Positions 34,276 through 47,584 are shown, counted from the first letter of the stretch. The stretch is 64,000 bases of DNA from Nyssa sinensis (GCA_008638375.1 CM018032.1:39805355-39869354), one strand, 5' to 3'. Program-made: numbers and translations. The notes: generated by a model not told the origin, from the sequence alone.

Positions 34276-35589
34276 GTTTTTCCTTCCTTCCCTTTCTTTT
34301 CTTTTAAACGTATCAGTTTACACATATGATGCCCAAAACGACGCCGTCCCATTTAATTCGGTGGCAGTCCCAGGTTACTCCACGTGTCCGAGCCAACCCG
34401 TCAACTCGGTTTTGAAGACACAGAGTCGACTCAGCGTCGTCTCCTTCATCAAACCCTACACAGTGTTGCCCTAAAACCTGCAGATTTTTAAATTTCTATT
34501 TCGTGAGATCTTAGGTTGTTTTGGTCTCTGTTTCTGGGTGGTATCGACTCCTGTTGGTCACACCAATACTTTGGCATCGGTTTTGAGCTTCGAATTAACC
34601 TAACAGGTTCTGTTTTCAAAAGGATAGCCGTGACCTGCAACTCGATACTACTCCCTCGATTCTTCACCATTTCATGTGATTTTTGAAGCTATGTGATCTA
34701 AAAATCATAAGGATCAAGACCTTATTTTTATTTTTCAGTTTGGTCTCGGTTTTAGAAGATTTGGGTTTCAAACCCGTAGCTTCATTTTCAAATTCGTGCG
34801 GCTACAGTGAGTTCTGGAGTCGCGTAGGTATATATATGAGATACTATTAGGGTCTATTTCAGGTCTCGACATGCAAAATCTCAAATGGTTATGGTCGAAT
34901 CAGACTTGGTGTTTCCAAGCTTCATCAATGAAGGTTGGTCTCGGGTTTCATGGTTCTTGACCTATCCGAGACCTCTAAGCCATGCAATACACTCAGAATA
35001 ATTCCTAGGACCAAGAATAAAACATGCATGCAGTCTATACCCGTAGCAAATCCACTAAACAATTCAAAATTTAAAATCAAGAGAATGAAGATAATTTTGA
35101 GTATTACCTTCAACAGTGGCTATCTATTCTCTTTGGCTCAGTTCAGTCTCTCAAAAACCTTCTCAGGTTATGCACCGTAGTCCTCAAGTCTCCCCTTGCA
35201 CTCCAAATGGCCAAATTTCTTCCTCAAATTCCCTTGCATACAAAGCTTCCTTTCCCTCTCTCTCTCTACACTCTCACTCTACTAACCTCACGTACACAAC
35301 AGGACTCACACAGTTTCTGTATTTTCAGAATTCTCTAAAGAGAGAATTTGATGCAAGTTATAGCTTATATATATATTATAGGTTTATATATACATATAGG
35401 GCTATACACATATACATGTATATGAGTGTATCTCTGCCCTTAGTGGGGTTAGTGGTTGTTGACTGATGGAGGTGATGGAGGGCTATGATGAAGGGAATGC
35501 ATGCAAGGCCATTGGCCAATTTGGGTGGTGGCTTGGGCAAGATTTTAGGTTATATACATATATTGCTATATATATGCACAAAGTAACCA

Positions 35590-35665
35590 ACAGCCTAGTT
35601 GGTAACTTTTTGGGACAGATTTTACCTACCTTGGTAGGTCAAGGGTTCAATTCCCCTTGGCCTCC
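35590..35665 (+). other. tRNA-like module 3 in the 32325 LTR
   Basis: AGCCTAGTTGG at 35592-35602 (A-box-like) and GGTTCAATTCC at 35644-35654 (canonical B box) lie 0.4 kb before the LTR end. This is the same place relative to the LTR end as the module at 13243-13325. Confidence 0.55.
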
Positions 35666-35982
35666 CAAGTGACCATTTTCTCCTATTTTTTTGGTTAAGG
35701 CCCTGTTTGGTTGTCGCAGAATTCCAGTTTCACTGTTTTGGCCTTAACTCCCAATCCGTAACTCCTTTTTCAGTGCGGTTTCTTTCTGTCACTTCCTACT
35801 CAGAATATCTTTCATTGACCATGGTCCAATGTCGGTTTTTATTTTCTCGAGTTTCCCATAATTAGCTAATTCAAGTTTTATCACTATTAAAAATAGACAT
35901 TAAATTAGCTAAACCTGACATTTCATTCCCAAAACAGTTTCTCATATACAAAACATGTCAGTTAAGAAATTGGGGTGTTACA

Positions 35983-36808
35983 AGTTCTCTGGCTTAGAAA
36001 ATCTAGATTGGAGGCTTCAATCGAGCAGATCTCTCATTTGTTCTTCGGTTTGGAATGTGTCACTTCAATTTGCTTCTTGAAAGGATGTTGTCACTTTGGT
36101 AAGGCTTTGACCATGGGAGATGGAGAGTTTTGTAGAGAGAACTCTAAGATTATACTAACAGTGTGAGGCTATAAAAATTGTGTCTTTTAAAACTAATGGC
36201 CAATGGACTCTATTTACAGGAAAAATATAGAGATTTGATCTAAGGGTCTAAGATGAAAACCTAAAATGGAGGGATAGGATCACGTCTTAAGTAATAATTA
36301 TCTAATTAAATAAATAGAATATCAAATAATTATCCTATGTAATGATTATCCTAATTAAATGAATTAATAAAATATTATGACAATGTATGAATCAATAGAA
36401 TTGATGTCTACATGCAAGAGCCAATAAGATAAAAGAAAAATAAAATTCAATTAGAAAATAAACTCTAAAAAAAAACATCCAGGTTCGATGTATCTATATT
36501 TAAGAAAATATCAATAACCAGATTTATGAAAACTCAAAAAGTGAAAAGTCTTAATTATACTTAAATAGACTACTATCACTCAAGATTGCCAATTGCCCCT
36601 AATTCAGTAGAGAATCTCTAAATTGTCACAAGACATGTGAAATAACCAAATTATTCCCTTACTTGTCACCAAAGGGCTAAAATTACCAAAATACCCCTAT
36701 ATGGATAAAATGATATGAAAATTATGAAAATGCCCCTCAAGTGACTAGGAAGTCCTACTGAAGGTAGGATTGTACCAAAATTACCAAAATGCCCTTAGTA
36801 GGAAAAAA
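35983..36808. other. Body of the large insertion, no gene seen
   Basis: AT-rich sequence continuing the element interrupted by the 32325 solo LTR, with repeated ATTACCAAAATGCCC-type phrases near 36680-36800. No ORF above about 63 codons, and none recognised. Confidence 0.5.
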
Positions 36809-37013
36809 TGTAAAGACCCGACATTTTTTTTATTTATTATTTTTTTTTATAATTATGTTTATTTATTTTTTTATTTATTCTTTTATGTATGTACATGTGC
36901 ATAATATTAGGTAATATATGTGTGTGTGCAATTATATGTATATGTATATATATTGTATGATGTACATGTATATATGTGCAGTATTGTATACCACATGTAT
37001 ATATGTGATTAGG

Positions 37014-37045
<32 letters not shown>

Positions 37046-37133
37046 AACAAGGTGCAAGTGGAGTGTATGTGTGTGTGACAGTCTGTGTGTGAAAGTAGGT
37101 GTGTGTAGTGTCGGCTGTAGGTGGCAGAGTGTT

Positions 37134-37166
<33 letters not shown>

Positions 37167-39898
37167 GGGATATAATATACATATAAAATACAATGTCAAC
37201 TTTGCATTTAATGCAAAGCCGCATTGTGAGGGAAAGAAGTGATGGATAGTAAAGAAATCAGAGAAAGGTAGGGCTGTTACAGCCACCTTTACGTGAGGCT
37301 ATGTATATGGCGTGTATATAAAGAGCGTGTGTATAGGTTAGAGGAAATCAGTAAGAAGAGATCAAGTAAGAGACTGAGAAAGGGAACTCTGATATCTAGA
37401 AGTGGAGAAGAAAGGAAACAGAAGAAGAGAGGGAGAGAGGACACCATTGTTGTGGTAAACACTCCTAACCCATTTATTTTCTCTTTCTAAACTTTCTATA
37501 TACACGATCTATTTTTGAACATGATAGCTTATTTAAATGGTAAGGCCTTGTAGAGCATATAAAATAGAATTAAATGCAAAAAGAATGAACTAAAATGATC
37601 CACAAACGAGAGAGAAAATGAGAGTTGCAAGTCTAGGGTAAAGCTATGGTTCTTAATGTTTTAGGTGCTAAAACCTTGGTTAAATGCTAAGAAAATATTG
37701 CTAAAGGATATAGAAAGCTACTAGGATTAAAACGGGTTTAAAAACTGTAGGGGGGAATGTATGAAATTAAAATAACCAGTTGACCGACGCATGGCTAAAA
37801 AAATCGATCCGGGTGTCTCGGGATGGTGAGGTTTGGAGTTTAAAAACAGTCCCAATGGAGTCTTGAAGTCCCTAGGAATTGTTTGGTGAAAGGACAAAAG
37901 AATTCGGACGTGAAAATATGTTAAAAAAGGTGGAAGATGGTGGCTGTATCGTGCAGTCCGGCGACCGGCCGGAAACCCTCACCGGAGAGGATGACCGGAT
38001 AGTCGTGGGGTGGGGGGCAGCGACTTGGGCCTGTTTGTTTAAAGGGTCCTTGGGCCTCTCCTCTTTAAACCATTGGGCCCGTTTTAGTTAAAATCCTTGG
38101 GCTTTTAATTTTTTTATTGGGCTTCGTAGACTTGGGCCACATGAGAGAAATTAAAAAGAGGTTGGGGGCTGTTTGGTTATAGGATTAGTGAATTGAAATA
38201 GAAATTGGAATTTAAAGTAGGGATATCCTATCCCTGTTTTGGGATCACTCACTGTTTGGCTATCCAAATTTGGAATAAGGAATTTTGAAAATTTCAATTT
38301 AACCTCAGAACTTTTAAATAATTATAGTTTGACCCCTCTGAATAAAATATTAATTTAATTAATTAATTAATTAATTTAATTATTTAAATATCACAAAACG
38401 GTCCGGAGTCCAAATAGGAGAAGTCATTAGTGCATTTTGACTATCTTAATCATTCTGAGACCAATGGTGAGGTCCGTTTTATGAGACGGGGTCCCGAAAA
38501 AATAAAGGACCCGTAATAACATTAAAAATTATCAAAATGCCTCTGGATTAAAATGCAGTCAAACGAACTCCGATTTAAGTAAAAAAAATAGTGGAATTTT
38601 ATTATCCTAACCATTCTGGACTCAACCGTAGAGTCTGATTTGCGAAAAAAGGTGTCGGGATGTAAGGACCCGTGAAAGTACAAAATAACCGTTTTACCCT
38701 TTTTAGCTCGGATGTCCAAATTAAATTCTACGAAAGCCTAAACCAACTCTCTTCGACGTTCTAGACTCAACAGTAGAGTTTAATTTGGTAAAATAGAAAC
38801 TCATAAAATAAAGACATAAAATTTGATAAATAGCATAATTCAAGTAGCAATTGAACTGAGTGGTATTTCATGATTTTAGGAACACTGAAAGGCAAAGAGA
38901 AGGTGGTCTGACCTTCTACATTCTGACTGTTAGCTCTGCTACGCTACGAGTATGACTCATTGGGTTAAAACCGACCCATCAGGTATGATATATTGTGCTA
39001 AGTAAGAAATAGGATTAAATTAGGAGTAATTGCCATGTTGACTTGATGATTCACATGTTTGTTTAACTGCTTGTATGCTTATGTGTTTCTCGTTATCTTT
39101 TTGAAAGTTTGGTTAAGTGATGGATGTGGATCATGACTATATGTATATCCCATGTGTTAGTATAATGTGTGAAATTATTTTTTCAAGAATTGTTGAGATT
39201 ATGAAATGTGTAATACATTATTTAAAGCATGCTTCATGCGTAAATAAGATGCTTTATTGAGATTGCATTATGGCGGTGGAATCAGAGCATATTGGCATAG
39301 TGTGATTCCTTGGAACATGGTGTGGGTTGAGCACGTGGTGCTATGCATTATGAGGGTGCAGATCCTGTGATGAAAAACCCAAAATTGGCCATTGCATTAG
39401 TACTTAGGTTCCATCGGATCCGGTTCGTAAACGAGACATGGGTGTGGCATAGAGTTTGCATGGGTGCGTCACGCATATTGTTCATGCATTGCATCGATGA
39501 CATGTAGAGATAAATGTACACTTGCACATGCCACGCCTTAATTTTGTTTCTTGCATTAGCATTATATTATACCAGCAGTTGAGCTGACCCATTCGTGGGA
39601 TACCATTTCAGATAACGCTCCGGCCACATGAGATTCAGTGATGTGTTAGTGAGAGAAAGAACTTGAAGTGTCTTGACCCCTGGGGCATGTGTTGATATTG
39701 TACAAGGGCATAAGCCCGGGACTATTTCATGTTTATTTGTTGTTGTGAAACAATGGTCAGGACTTTATGGATTGTAATGGAACAGTGAATTGAATTAGTG
39801 TTTGAAATACATGTGATTATACTTTATTTCTTTATTATTTTATTGTCTTTTAGTTTCGTTACTCGCGTCTCGGGTTTGCAGAAATTCAGGGCGTGACA
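36809..39898 (-). mobile_element. Solo LTR, 3.09 kb
   Basis: On the minus strand it starts TGTCACGCCCTGAATTTCTGC (39898 downward) and ends TCGGGTCTTTACA (36809). AAAAA flanks both sides (36804-36808 and 39899-39903); a homopolymer is weak evidence alone, but both borders are family-typical. It contains AT (37018-37044) and TG (37136-37163) microsatellites. No tRNA-like module was seen at the position where the other LTRs have one. Confidence 0.75.
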
Positions 39899-39935
39899 AA
39901 AAATGTGTTGAAATTACCAAAATGCCATCCAATGG

Positions 39936-42900
39936 GTAGAAGAGTCCTAGTAGAAGTGGGACTCCATCGGGAAGAGTTCTACTTGAACTGGGACTTTAGT
40001 AGGAAAGTCCTAACTGGGGTGGAATTCTATCAAGAAGAGTCCTACTTGGACTGGGACTTTGGCAGCAGAGTCCTAATAAGAGTGAAACTCTATCGAGAAG
40101 AGTCCTACTTGAACTAGGACTCTGGCATGAGAGTCCTAAAGGGAATGTGACTCTATTGGAAAGAATCCTACTTGGACTAAGACTCTAAGACTCTATCAGG
40201 AGGAGTCTTAATGGGAGTGGAACTCCATCGAGAAGAGTCTTACTTGGACCGGGACTCTGGTAAGAGAGTCCTAACGAAAGTGGGACTCCATCGAAAAGAG
40301 TCATACTTGGACTAAGACTCTGTTAGGAGGAGTCCTAATGGGACTGAGACTCTATCAGGAAGAGTCTTACTTGGACTGGGACTTTGTAACACCCTAGTCC
40401 CGGATGGACCAGACTAAGGGGTCACCGGGACCTCGAACTATAAGATAGACAAGTGATTGAGACTAATCATCCTAGTCGAATGAATAAAGTACAGTTCATT
40501 TCCTTATTAGCTTATTTTCCTCAAATCATTTTCCTTAGTTTGATTTGGTTCGTTGACATGCTTATACTTGTTCAAGTCCTGTAACAAGATTAAATGAAAT
40601 AGATCACAATAAGGTGCAACTAAACCAAAACATCCATAAACAGTGCATAACAAGGTGAAGTTTGTCAATATGCAACATATACGTTATGTCAAAGAATGGT
40701 ACAAACACCCTTTACAATATACAATAAATGAATACAATCGTTTAAAGCCAATGTTATTCAAGTCTCTATCCATCTCATGTTGCTCCAACAGTTGTCCTCT
40801 ACAAGTCCAGTACCTACCAATCCCATAAACAGTAGGGGTAAGCTATAACGCTCACTAGGATTTCCCAAAAAACACAAGCATACAGCATGCAAAAACTAAT
40901 ACAAGTCCGATGAGGACAATTCCTAATGTCTAGTATGCAATCCCAAGTACATAACAATATCATCAATCAGATCACATATATAGACATAATAGTCAAAAGA
41001 ATAAGATATCACTTCGCGTGGTACAATAATAGTGATAAGGCATTCAAGTATAAATATATACTAACCTTACGAAGCACCTCTATTTTTTGTTCAATTCAGT
41101 TAAAACAATGATATTCAATAACATTACATTCGATACAAGTCAATAGTATGGTAAGACAACAAGTGTAATCACTACACAATCCATGTCTATCATAAGTACA
41201 ATTCACAACACAATAAGTCGGACCTCGACAAGTCCTTTACTTCTCCCTACTTTTTACAAACCTTCAAGACTACTTAATGGCTCCCGGTAAAGCTTGAATG
41301 CTTTTCGCGCTACTAACTCGATAGAACATACGATTACCAGTGCGGAGTTATGACTCAAAATCGAAGGGAGACATAATTCCCCATCACAAAACCCTGGTAA
41401 TATCCATATCTTCCCCTTTCTTAACTTGGATTTATCTCATTCATGACTTCCCTTTTCTCAATTTGTGCTAGCTCATTCATAACTTCCCCTTTCTTAAGCC
41501 TTCAACTACTTCATATCTATCATATCCTTACCGTCTCACAATATGTGGTGGCCACACAAGCTCACACGTCCACATCAATAGTCATACAATGCGATACAAG
41601 ATATCCCAATATAAAGAAATCATATAATCCATAGGGTATCCATACATGTATCCAAGGCACAAGTATAACAAATAGTAAAACATCATAATGACAATAACAA
41701 TCATGACAAAAAGAGTAGACAATGATCAAGCATCAAAATAATAACAGTCATATCATGAGGATTAATGACAAGCATAGAATACCAACCAATGCAAGTCAGA
41801 TCCTAGTCCCAGTCACCACTAGACTATAAGGAGACAATACTTGTGTCTGTCACAACATGTATTAGATAACTCACACACTCCAAGTTTAGCTCTCGGGACC
41901 ACCCCGACTTTTAACATTAAGGTTTCATAGTGATTCTTCAAATTTTCTTAGGTTAATTACGCATTAGCCTACATACCGAGTGTCCGTTGTCCCAAACAGA
42001 TATAAAAATGTGTTCTCGTGCCTTAAAAACCCTAAGGAGGTCTCATCGTAAAGTTTCTAAGTCATTTGAATGCCTTTTAAACTAATAAGGGTATTTTTGT
42101 AATTTTATCAGACAAATTTCACATCTACTGAGACACTGTCTCACAAAATTGACCTTGGAATCTGATCCATAAGGTCTAAAAATCCTAAAAACCCTCTTCT
42201 TGTATTTTATTAACTCTTTTGGATATTTATTCCATGCCTAGGGGCATAATCGTAATTTGATGTGTTCATGTGGAACCGACCCCGTGTCCTCGATTCATTA
42301 ATCTGATATCGTATTTGAATTCTTAACGTCCAAAACTATTGAAAATGCCTTTTTCAAATTTTAATTATGCATTTAATTGTTCAATCTATGTCTACGGGTA
42401 AAATCGTCATTTTATTAATTTAGGTGGGACCATCACCATGTCCCAATTTGTTCAATGTAGCTTACATTTAAATTCTGGGCATCCAAAAATATTGGACTGG
42501 CCCTTTCCGAATTTTAATTAGCATTAGAATTGCTTACATAATCATTAGGGACATTTTCGCACTTCTATAGATTTATATGGAACCCGACCACCTCGGATCC
42601 CTGAATGTTCTAACTGACCCCGCCATTAAGTCCAAAACGTCCAAAAACTTTAAGACTAGCCATTCTCGCATTTTAATTGGCATTATTTTTAATTTTATAA
42701 ACAAGTGGGTTTCTTTGTAATTTTCTTAAAATTTGGTCACTGATTTGTAAATAATCTAAATGACCTAACCCCTTTCTATTTTCTTTTATTTCAACTTTTA
42801 GTCATTATTTCCAAACTAGTTGGATTTCAATTTAAGTTTTGATTTTTGGAATAGGGATAACCTTATTCTAGTTTTTTAGCCCTCCAAACAGCGAACACAT

Positions 42901-44837
42901 TACACCTATCGCCAAACACCCCTTAATGCAGTCCAAGAAGCTGACCCATTGATTGACCTGGTCAATCATTGACCATTGACCGATCAACGCTGGTCCTTGA
43001 TCATTGCGGGTGAGCCTCCGATTGCCTTCTCCAGCGAACTTCGCTAGAAACCTAATTTTTTTGAATCTAAATCAATTTTTAACCCTCCCCTTTTAGGATC
43101 CTTTTTACTCATCGAAAGCCCCATAATAAGATCGAACCCAACTGGTTCGATTTTCTGGCAGCAACTCATTCTCTGTGTTCTCAACCCATTCTGACCATCG
43201 TTTTGGCCCTGGTTGGTTCGGTTTCATTCTATATCAAACCTAGAAGTTAATGACATCAATGTTGAGTTCATTTCCTACAAATTTGAGAAACCTAGTCAGG
43301 TTTCTCGCTCTTCCATTGTTCACAGTCACACAAATATGCACGCACGCACATGGGTCTATGCATATTCACAAGAACAAAAGATGAAAGAAAAAACCTAGGA
43401 AAAGTTATAATTTCCCTACCTTGTCTGCCATTGCCTGTGGTTTATAGAGAAAGAGTATTGAGGAGAGAGAGCTTCCTCGAAGCTCCCATGGCTACAGCTC
43501 TTCTCTGTCCAAGCCCATTTTCTGTTTTTCCTCTTTTCTTTCTTTCTCCTCTCATTCTTCTTCTTCGGGGTCTCTTCTTCCCCCTTTGGTTCACTATGTG
43601 TGTTTCATACACACACACACACACAACCACACATACTCACTTACTCACTATATCTCTCAATCCCTCATGGCTTCACACACACACACGCACTCATAGTCAC
43701 CCACACAACTCACTCTATGTTCCCTCTTCTCATGCAGACCTTTGCACACATATACATATATATACACGTGCATATACATAAATAAAGCACACATATATAC
43801 CTTTTGTGCATGCCCGAAAAAAATAGAGATAGATAATATGTGTGGGGGGAGGGGGGTTGGTCTGCCAAATTAGAAAAAAAAATGAGGAAAAAAGTGATGG
43901 GTTGTGTAGGGCTTGTGTCCCATCAAGTATATAGGCTACTTTTTGGTTCCTCTATGGTGTACCTTAACATACTAGAACAACTCCACATTGGATACTCTTG
44001 TACCCAATCAAATTATAACACGTGTCCTTATCTAGAAATCACAACCACTCTTCTTAATGAAGCTCTGCACACACCCCAATGCACCACGTAACCAGTTGTA
44101 CAAATGTGCATACACACGTGCCCAAACATGAACCGTCTCAGAATCGCACCAAATTTGACACATTAACTAATTTCAATATTATGATTCCAAATATGCTATC
44201 CGTTTTTTCAAATTCAATTGTTTACATTTTCATATTTACCTGTTTCTTGTAAAAGACTATGTAGTGTCGTGACTCACACTAATCCCGAATAATTCCCTAA
44301 AATTCTAGTTTTAACCTTATAATGTCACATTGATGTTTCATTAGTTGATGTCATAATTATTCTGGCACATCATTGATTAATTACTCATTCGTCCTTAGTC
44401 AATTTTGGCAATATACCACATTACCCTTTATGATTTTCTGAATTCTTACAGACTTTGGTAGGAGAGTCCTAACTGGAGTGAGACTCTGTCAGAAAGAGTC
44501 CTACTTGGATTAAGACTCTAACAGGAGAGTCCTACCGAAAGTGGGGCTCTATTGAGAAGAGTCCTACTTGGACTGGGACTTTGACATGAGAGTCCTAACG
44601 AGAGTAGGACTCTATCGAGAAGAGTCATACTTAGGCTGCGACTCTAACAGGAGAGTCCTAACGAGAATTGGACACTGTCAGGAGGAGTCCTAATGGTATT
44701 GGGACTTTGACAAGAGAGTCTTAACGAAAATAGGACTCTATTAGGAGGAATTCTAATGGAAGTGGGATTCTATCAGAAAGAGTTCTAATAGAAATAAGAC
44801 TCTGTCAGAAGGAGTCCTACTAAAAGTAGGTCTCTTG
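39936..44837. repeat. GAGTCCTA minisatellite, period about 63 bp, split by an LTR
   Basis: The array occupies 39936-40384 and resumes at 44451-44837 after the solo LTR 40385-44450. Units carry GAGTCCTA, GGGACTC and CTATC(G/A)AGAAGAGTCC. Many contain short dyads such as GAGTCCTA..TAGGACTC and AGTCC..GGACT. Units differ by substitutions, so the array is older than the LTR that split it. Confidence 0.85.
40385..44450 (+). mobile_element. Solo LTR, 4.07 kb, perfect target duplication
   Basis: Starts TGTAACACCCTAGTCCCGGATGG and ends GAATTCTTACA, with GACTT on both sides (40380-40384 and 44451-44455), inserted into a minisatellite. The orientation is inferred as plus from a GTAAGCTATAACGCTCACTAG block near 40836, resembling a block in the other copies. 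Microsatellites of AC near 43609-43625. No protein domain. No tRNA-like module seen. Confidence 0.85.
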
Positions 44838-45430
44838 GCATAATTACCAAATCTCTTCTACCCAATCAAGGGTCTCAAAATGACGTGTCTTTAGAAAACC
44901 CCTTGTTGACAGAACTTACAAGCAAGTGAACATCAACGCAAGAAAAAAGAGATAGCCATTTTGACATTGATTGTGATTTTTTGTTTGACATGGTCGAACT
45001 CATTCCTATATAAGATATAAGATTCCTACATATCACCCTCAAGTGGATCAGACCATTTGTAGTTCATGACTAGTGGAAATGAGTGATGTCCTTACCGGAT
45101 TTCTTTAAAGAGACTCCTCTCGATAAAATTGTTATGAGGTTACAAGTTTAAAAACGATTCCTCAGAGTCTTACTTGGTAAGAAATGCGATCTTAAGAAAT
45201 CTTTCATAAGGTTGTGTGGTAAGAAATGCGATCTTAACAAATCTTTCATGAGATAGTCTTACATCCTTAGACGTTCATATAAAATGGAATTCCATCATAG
45301 TAGGTTGATAAGAGAAAATGCGATAGAAGGCTCACCCGAAAGAAATGCTATCCTAATAGGATTATTCTAAATGGAATGCTATCCTAATAAAAATTTTCAT
45401 AAGATTATGTCCTTAATGAGTGGATTGTCA
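44838..45430. other. Body of the large insertion, no gene seen
   Basis: No recognisable ORF. The sequence contains short repeated phrases (AAGAAATGCGATCTTAA twice near 45179 and 45220) leading into the next array. Confidence 0.45.
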
Positions 45431-45439
45431 AAATCGATT

Positions 45440-45960
45440 ATGTCCTGAAATGATTTTTCTGAGATAGATTACATCCTTAGACGATTTTATCGAGATGAAT
45501 TACAGTCCTTAGACGGTTTGCTGAGATGGATTACGTCCTTAGACATTTGCCGAGATAGATTATGTCCTCAGATAGTTTGCCGAAGATGGATTATATCATC
45601 AGACATCTTTACCTAGATAGATTATGTCCTCAAATGGTTTTCCTAGATAGAGTACGTCCTCAGACGTTTTTGCCTAGATGGATTATGTCCTCAGACGATT
45701 TGCCAATATGGATTACATCCTCAAACATTTTTGCCTAGATGGATTATGTTTTTAAACGATTTACCTAGATAGGATTACGTCCTCAAACATATTTACCTAA
45801 AATGGAACTTCATCGTAATAGGTTTCATAAAACTACGTCCTCAAGCGACTTATTTAAAAGGGCACTTCATCCTAATAGGTTGATATAATTTGCATCCTCA
45901 GACAACTTACTTAAAAAGGAACTCCATCCCTAATATATTGATAAAATGTGTCATCGGACA
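45440..45960. repeat. Degenerate minisatellite, period about 34 bp
   Basis: Repeats of GATTA(C/T)GTCCTCAGAC followed by TTTxCC(T/G)AGAT(A/G), clearest at 45465-45790, becoming irregular toward 45960. It lies in the same large insertion as the GAGTCCTA array. Confidence 0.8.
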
Positions 45961-46199
45961 ACTTGTGTGAAGAGTGAAGACTCCATGGGAAATGCTTGAT
46001 TATGAATCGTTGGGGAGATGATTTAGGTTAACTCCACTAGGATGATGGAATTCAGTGTGACTTCATGGGGAAGGATTTGACTGAGTTTTAGACTAAAAGG
46101 TCATGTTGCTCAACCTTTTCTTAGGATAGGAGAACAAGAAGTGTACTTAACTTTGAAAGGAGTTACACTCAAAGCGATACACTTAACTTGCACACACTT

Positions 46200-46355
46200 T
46201 CTCAGTTACTTACACACACACACACACTGTGTGTGTATATTTTCAGCCTTGTATATTTATATATATATATATATATTCAGCCGTGTATATTTATATATAT
46301 ATATATATATATTTACTCTCATATACACACTCAAGTGTGTATGTGTGTGTTTTCC
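46200..46355. repeat. Microsatellite cluster (AC, AT, GT)
   Basis: ACACAC near 46212-46228, AT runs near 46258-46276 and 46292-46312, and GT near 46336-46351. Open frames across it are repeat artefacts. Confidence 0.85.
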
Positions 46356-46773
46356 TTCTTCACTATGTATAAGTCATATAGTATATTAGATCATTTTCTA
46401 CAATTTTACTTCATTTTTTTGGTATTTTATGCATTTATTTCGCATTTTACTTTTTTCATAATTATTTTATTTAATCATTCTTAATATTTGGTGGAATATT
46501 TTGTCCCATTCTTAATTTAGTGAGGTATTGATTACTTAATTGTTAATCTCATCAGGCTAGGTAAGTTAAGTTAACCCAGGGTTAAGTTTGATTCTAACCC
46601 TACATGAGTGATGGTCTAACTAAGGTTATGGTCTACTGTTGGGTTAGGTTATTTTCTAACCCTAGTTTAGGTCATGTCTTGTCATAGTGCCCAAAGTATT
46701 TCCAAAAGATGCTTTCTTGAGTTAATTTTCATTATAGTCTTAATTGCCCATTTTACTAGGGGTGGGCTTTGCA

Positions 46774-47242
46774 GCTTGTATCCAAAATTCATCATTTTCA
46801 ACTTCTTTAATATTTTTAGGTTTAATTTGAGATAGAAATGCCAAGTTATTACAATATTTCTTAAGGATAATCTAGTAGCAGCTTTTTGCATAAGTTCACC
46901 AATAATTTATCCTTAGGATGATCATAGGCAAACCTCCATCTTTTAAATGTATCAAATCTCACATTTTGAGATGCATTGTTATTTTATATTTCTACTTCCT
47001 TATCTTCTTCATAGTTTTCATCATCAGATTTGGGTTCTTCTTGAAGTTTCTTATGAGGATTAGAATCTACTTGAATTTCTTCATCATCTATGTCTTTTCT
47101 AGATATGATTGAATGAGATTCATCAAATACAACATGAACAGAGTCTTTCATGGTTAATATTATTTTGTTAAATATCTTATAAGCTTTTCTTATGGTTGAA
47201 TAATTTAAGAATATTTCTTCATCTGATTTTGCATCAAATTTT
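46774..47242 (-). pseudogene. Copia integrase end and RT start (upstream half)
   Basis: Minus-strand translation gives KFDAKSDEEIF and RKAYKIFNK (integrase C-terminal part), VHVVFDES, an acidic linker, then, in another frame, KPKNIKEVENDEFWIQ, which leads straight into the QVMQEELN codons at 30389. Together they form one Copia pol fragment cut by the 30390-46773 insertion. Its upstream side abuts an LTR at about 47242. Confidence 0.85.
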
Positions 47243-47544
47243 TCCAGTTCCAAGATCCAACAATGGCGATTCTGTTCATTCTTAGGGTCTCCAGTCCATA
47301 CAAGTCTATTTTCATAGTATATTTCACATGCAAATCTCATTCCATGCATACACAACTCATCAAACAACACTAAATAGTAGGTTTTACAATTTTGAATTCT
47401 AAAGAGAGAAACGAGTTTGAAGGTTACCTTCCTTCTTTCTCTATTTTTGAGCATCTTCTTGAGCTCCAATGGCTTCTTGAAATTCATCCTTAGCTTTAGA
47501 TTTTGTGTAGCATTACATGCATGCTCACAAGCTTGAATTCTCTT

Positions 47545-47584
<40 letters not shown>

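Larger units (their letters stand above)
32325..35982 (+). mobile_element. Solo LTR, 3.66 kb, perfect target duplication
   Basis: Starts TGTCACATCCCCCAGACCCACC and ends GGGGTGTTACA. AGTTC flanks both sides (32320-32324 and 35983-35987). No coding domains, no primer site and no second LTR are present, so this is a solo LTR. It contains three tRNA-like modules, an AT microsatellite near 34155-34182 and promoter-like TATA stretches near 35370-35410. Confidence 0.9.
30390..46773 (+). mobile_element. Large LTR-type insertion into the Copia RT gene, itself hit three times
   Basis: Starts TGTCACATCTCAAATCCCACC, a family LTR start, and ends GGGTGGGCTTTGCA. Flanking ACTTG (30385-30389) and GCTTG (46774-46778) match at four of five bases, and removal rejoins the Copia RT frame. 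Three nested solo LTRs removed, about 5.6 kb remains: a start region, a 137-bp duplication, an unidentified stretch (31630-32320 and 35988-36800) and two minisatellites. It could be a long solo LTR or a non-coding (LARD-like) element. No protein domain was found. Confidence 0.65.

Noticed and set aside
36837..37286. 149-codon minus-strand ORF rich in TH and YI
   Set aside because: Produced by TG and AT microsatellites.
43350..43785. Plus-strand ORFs of 143 and 61 codons
   Set aside because: They run through AC microsatellites and LTR sequence with no domain.
46141..46484. Plus-strand ORFs of 82 and 98 codons that look like membrane segments
   Set aside because: AT and GT microsatellites give runs of Y, I and H; not a protein.
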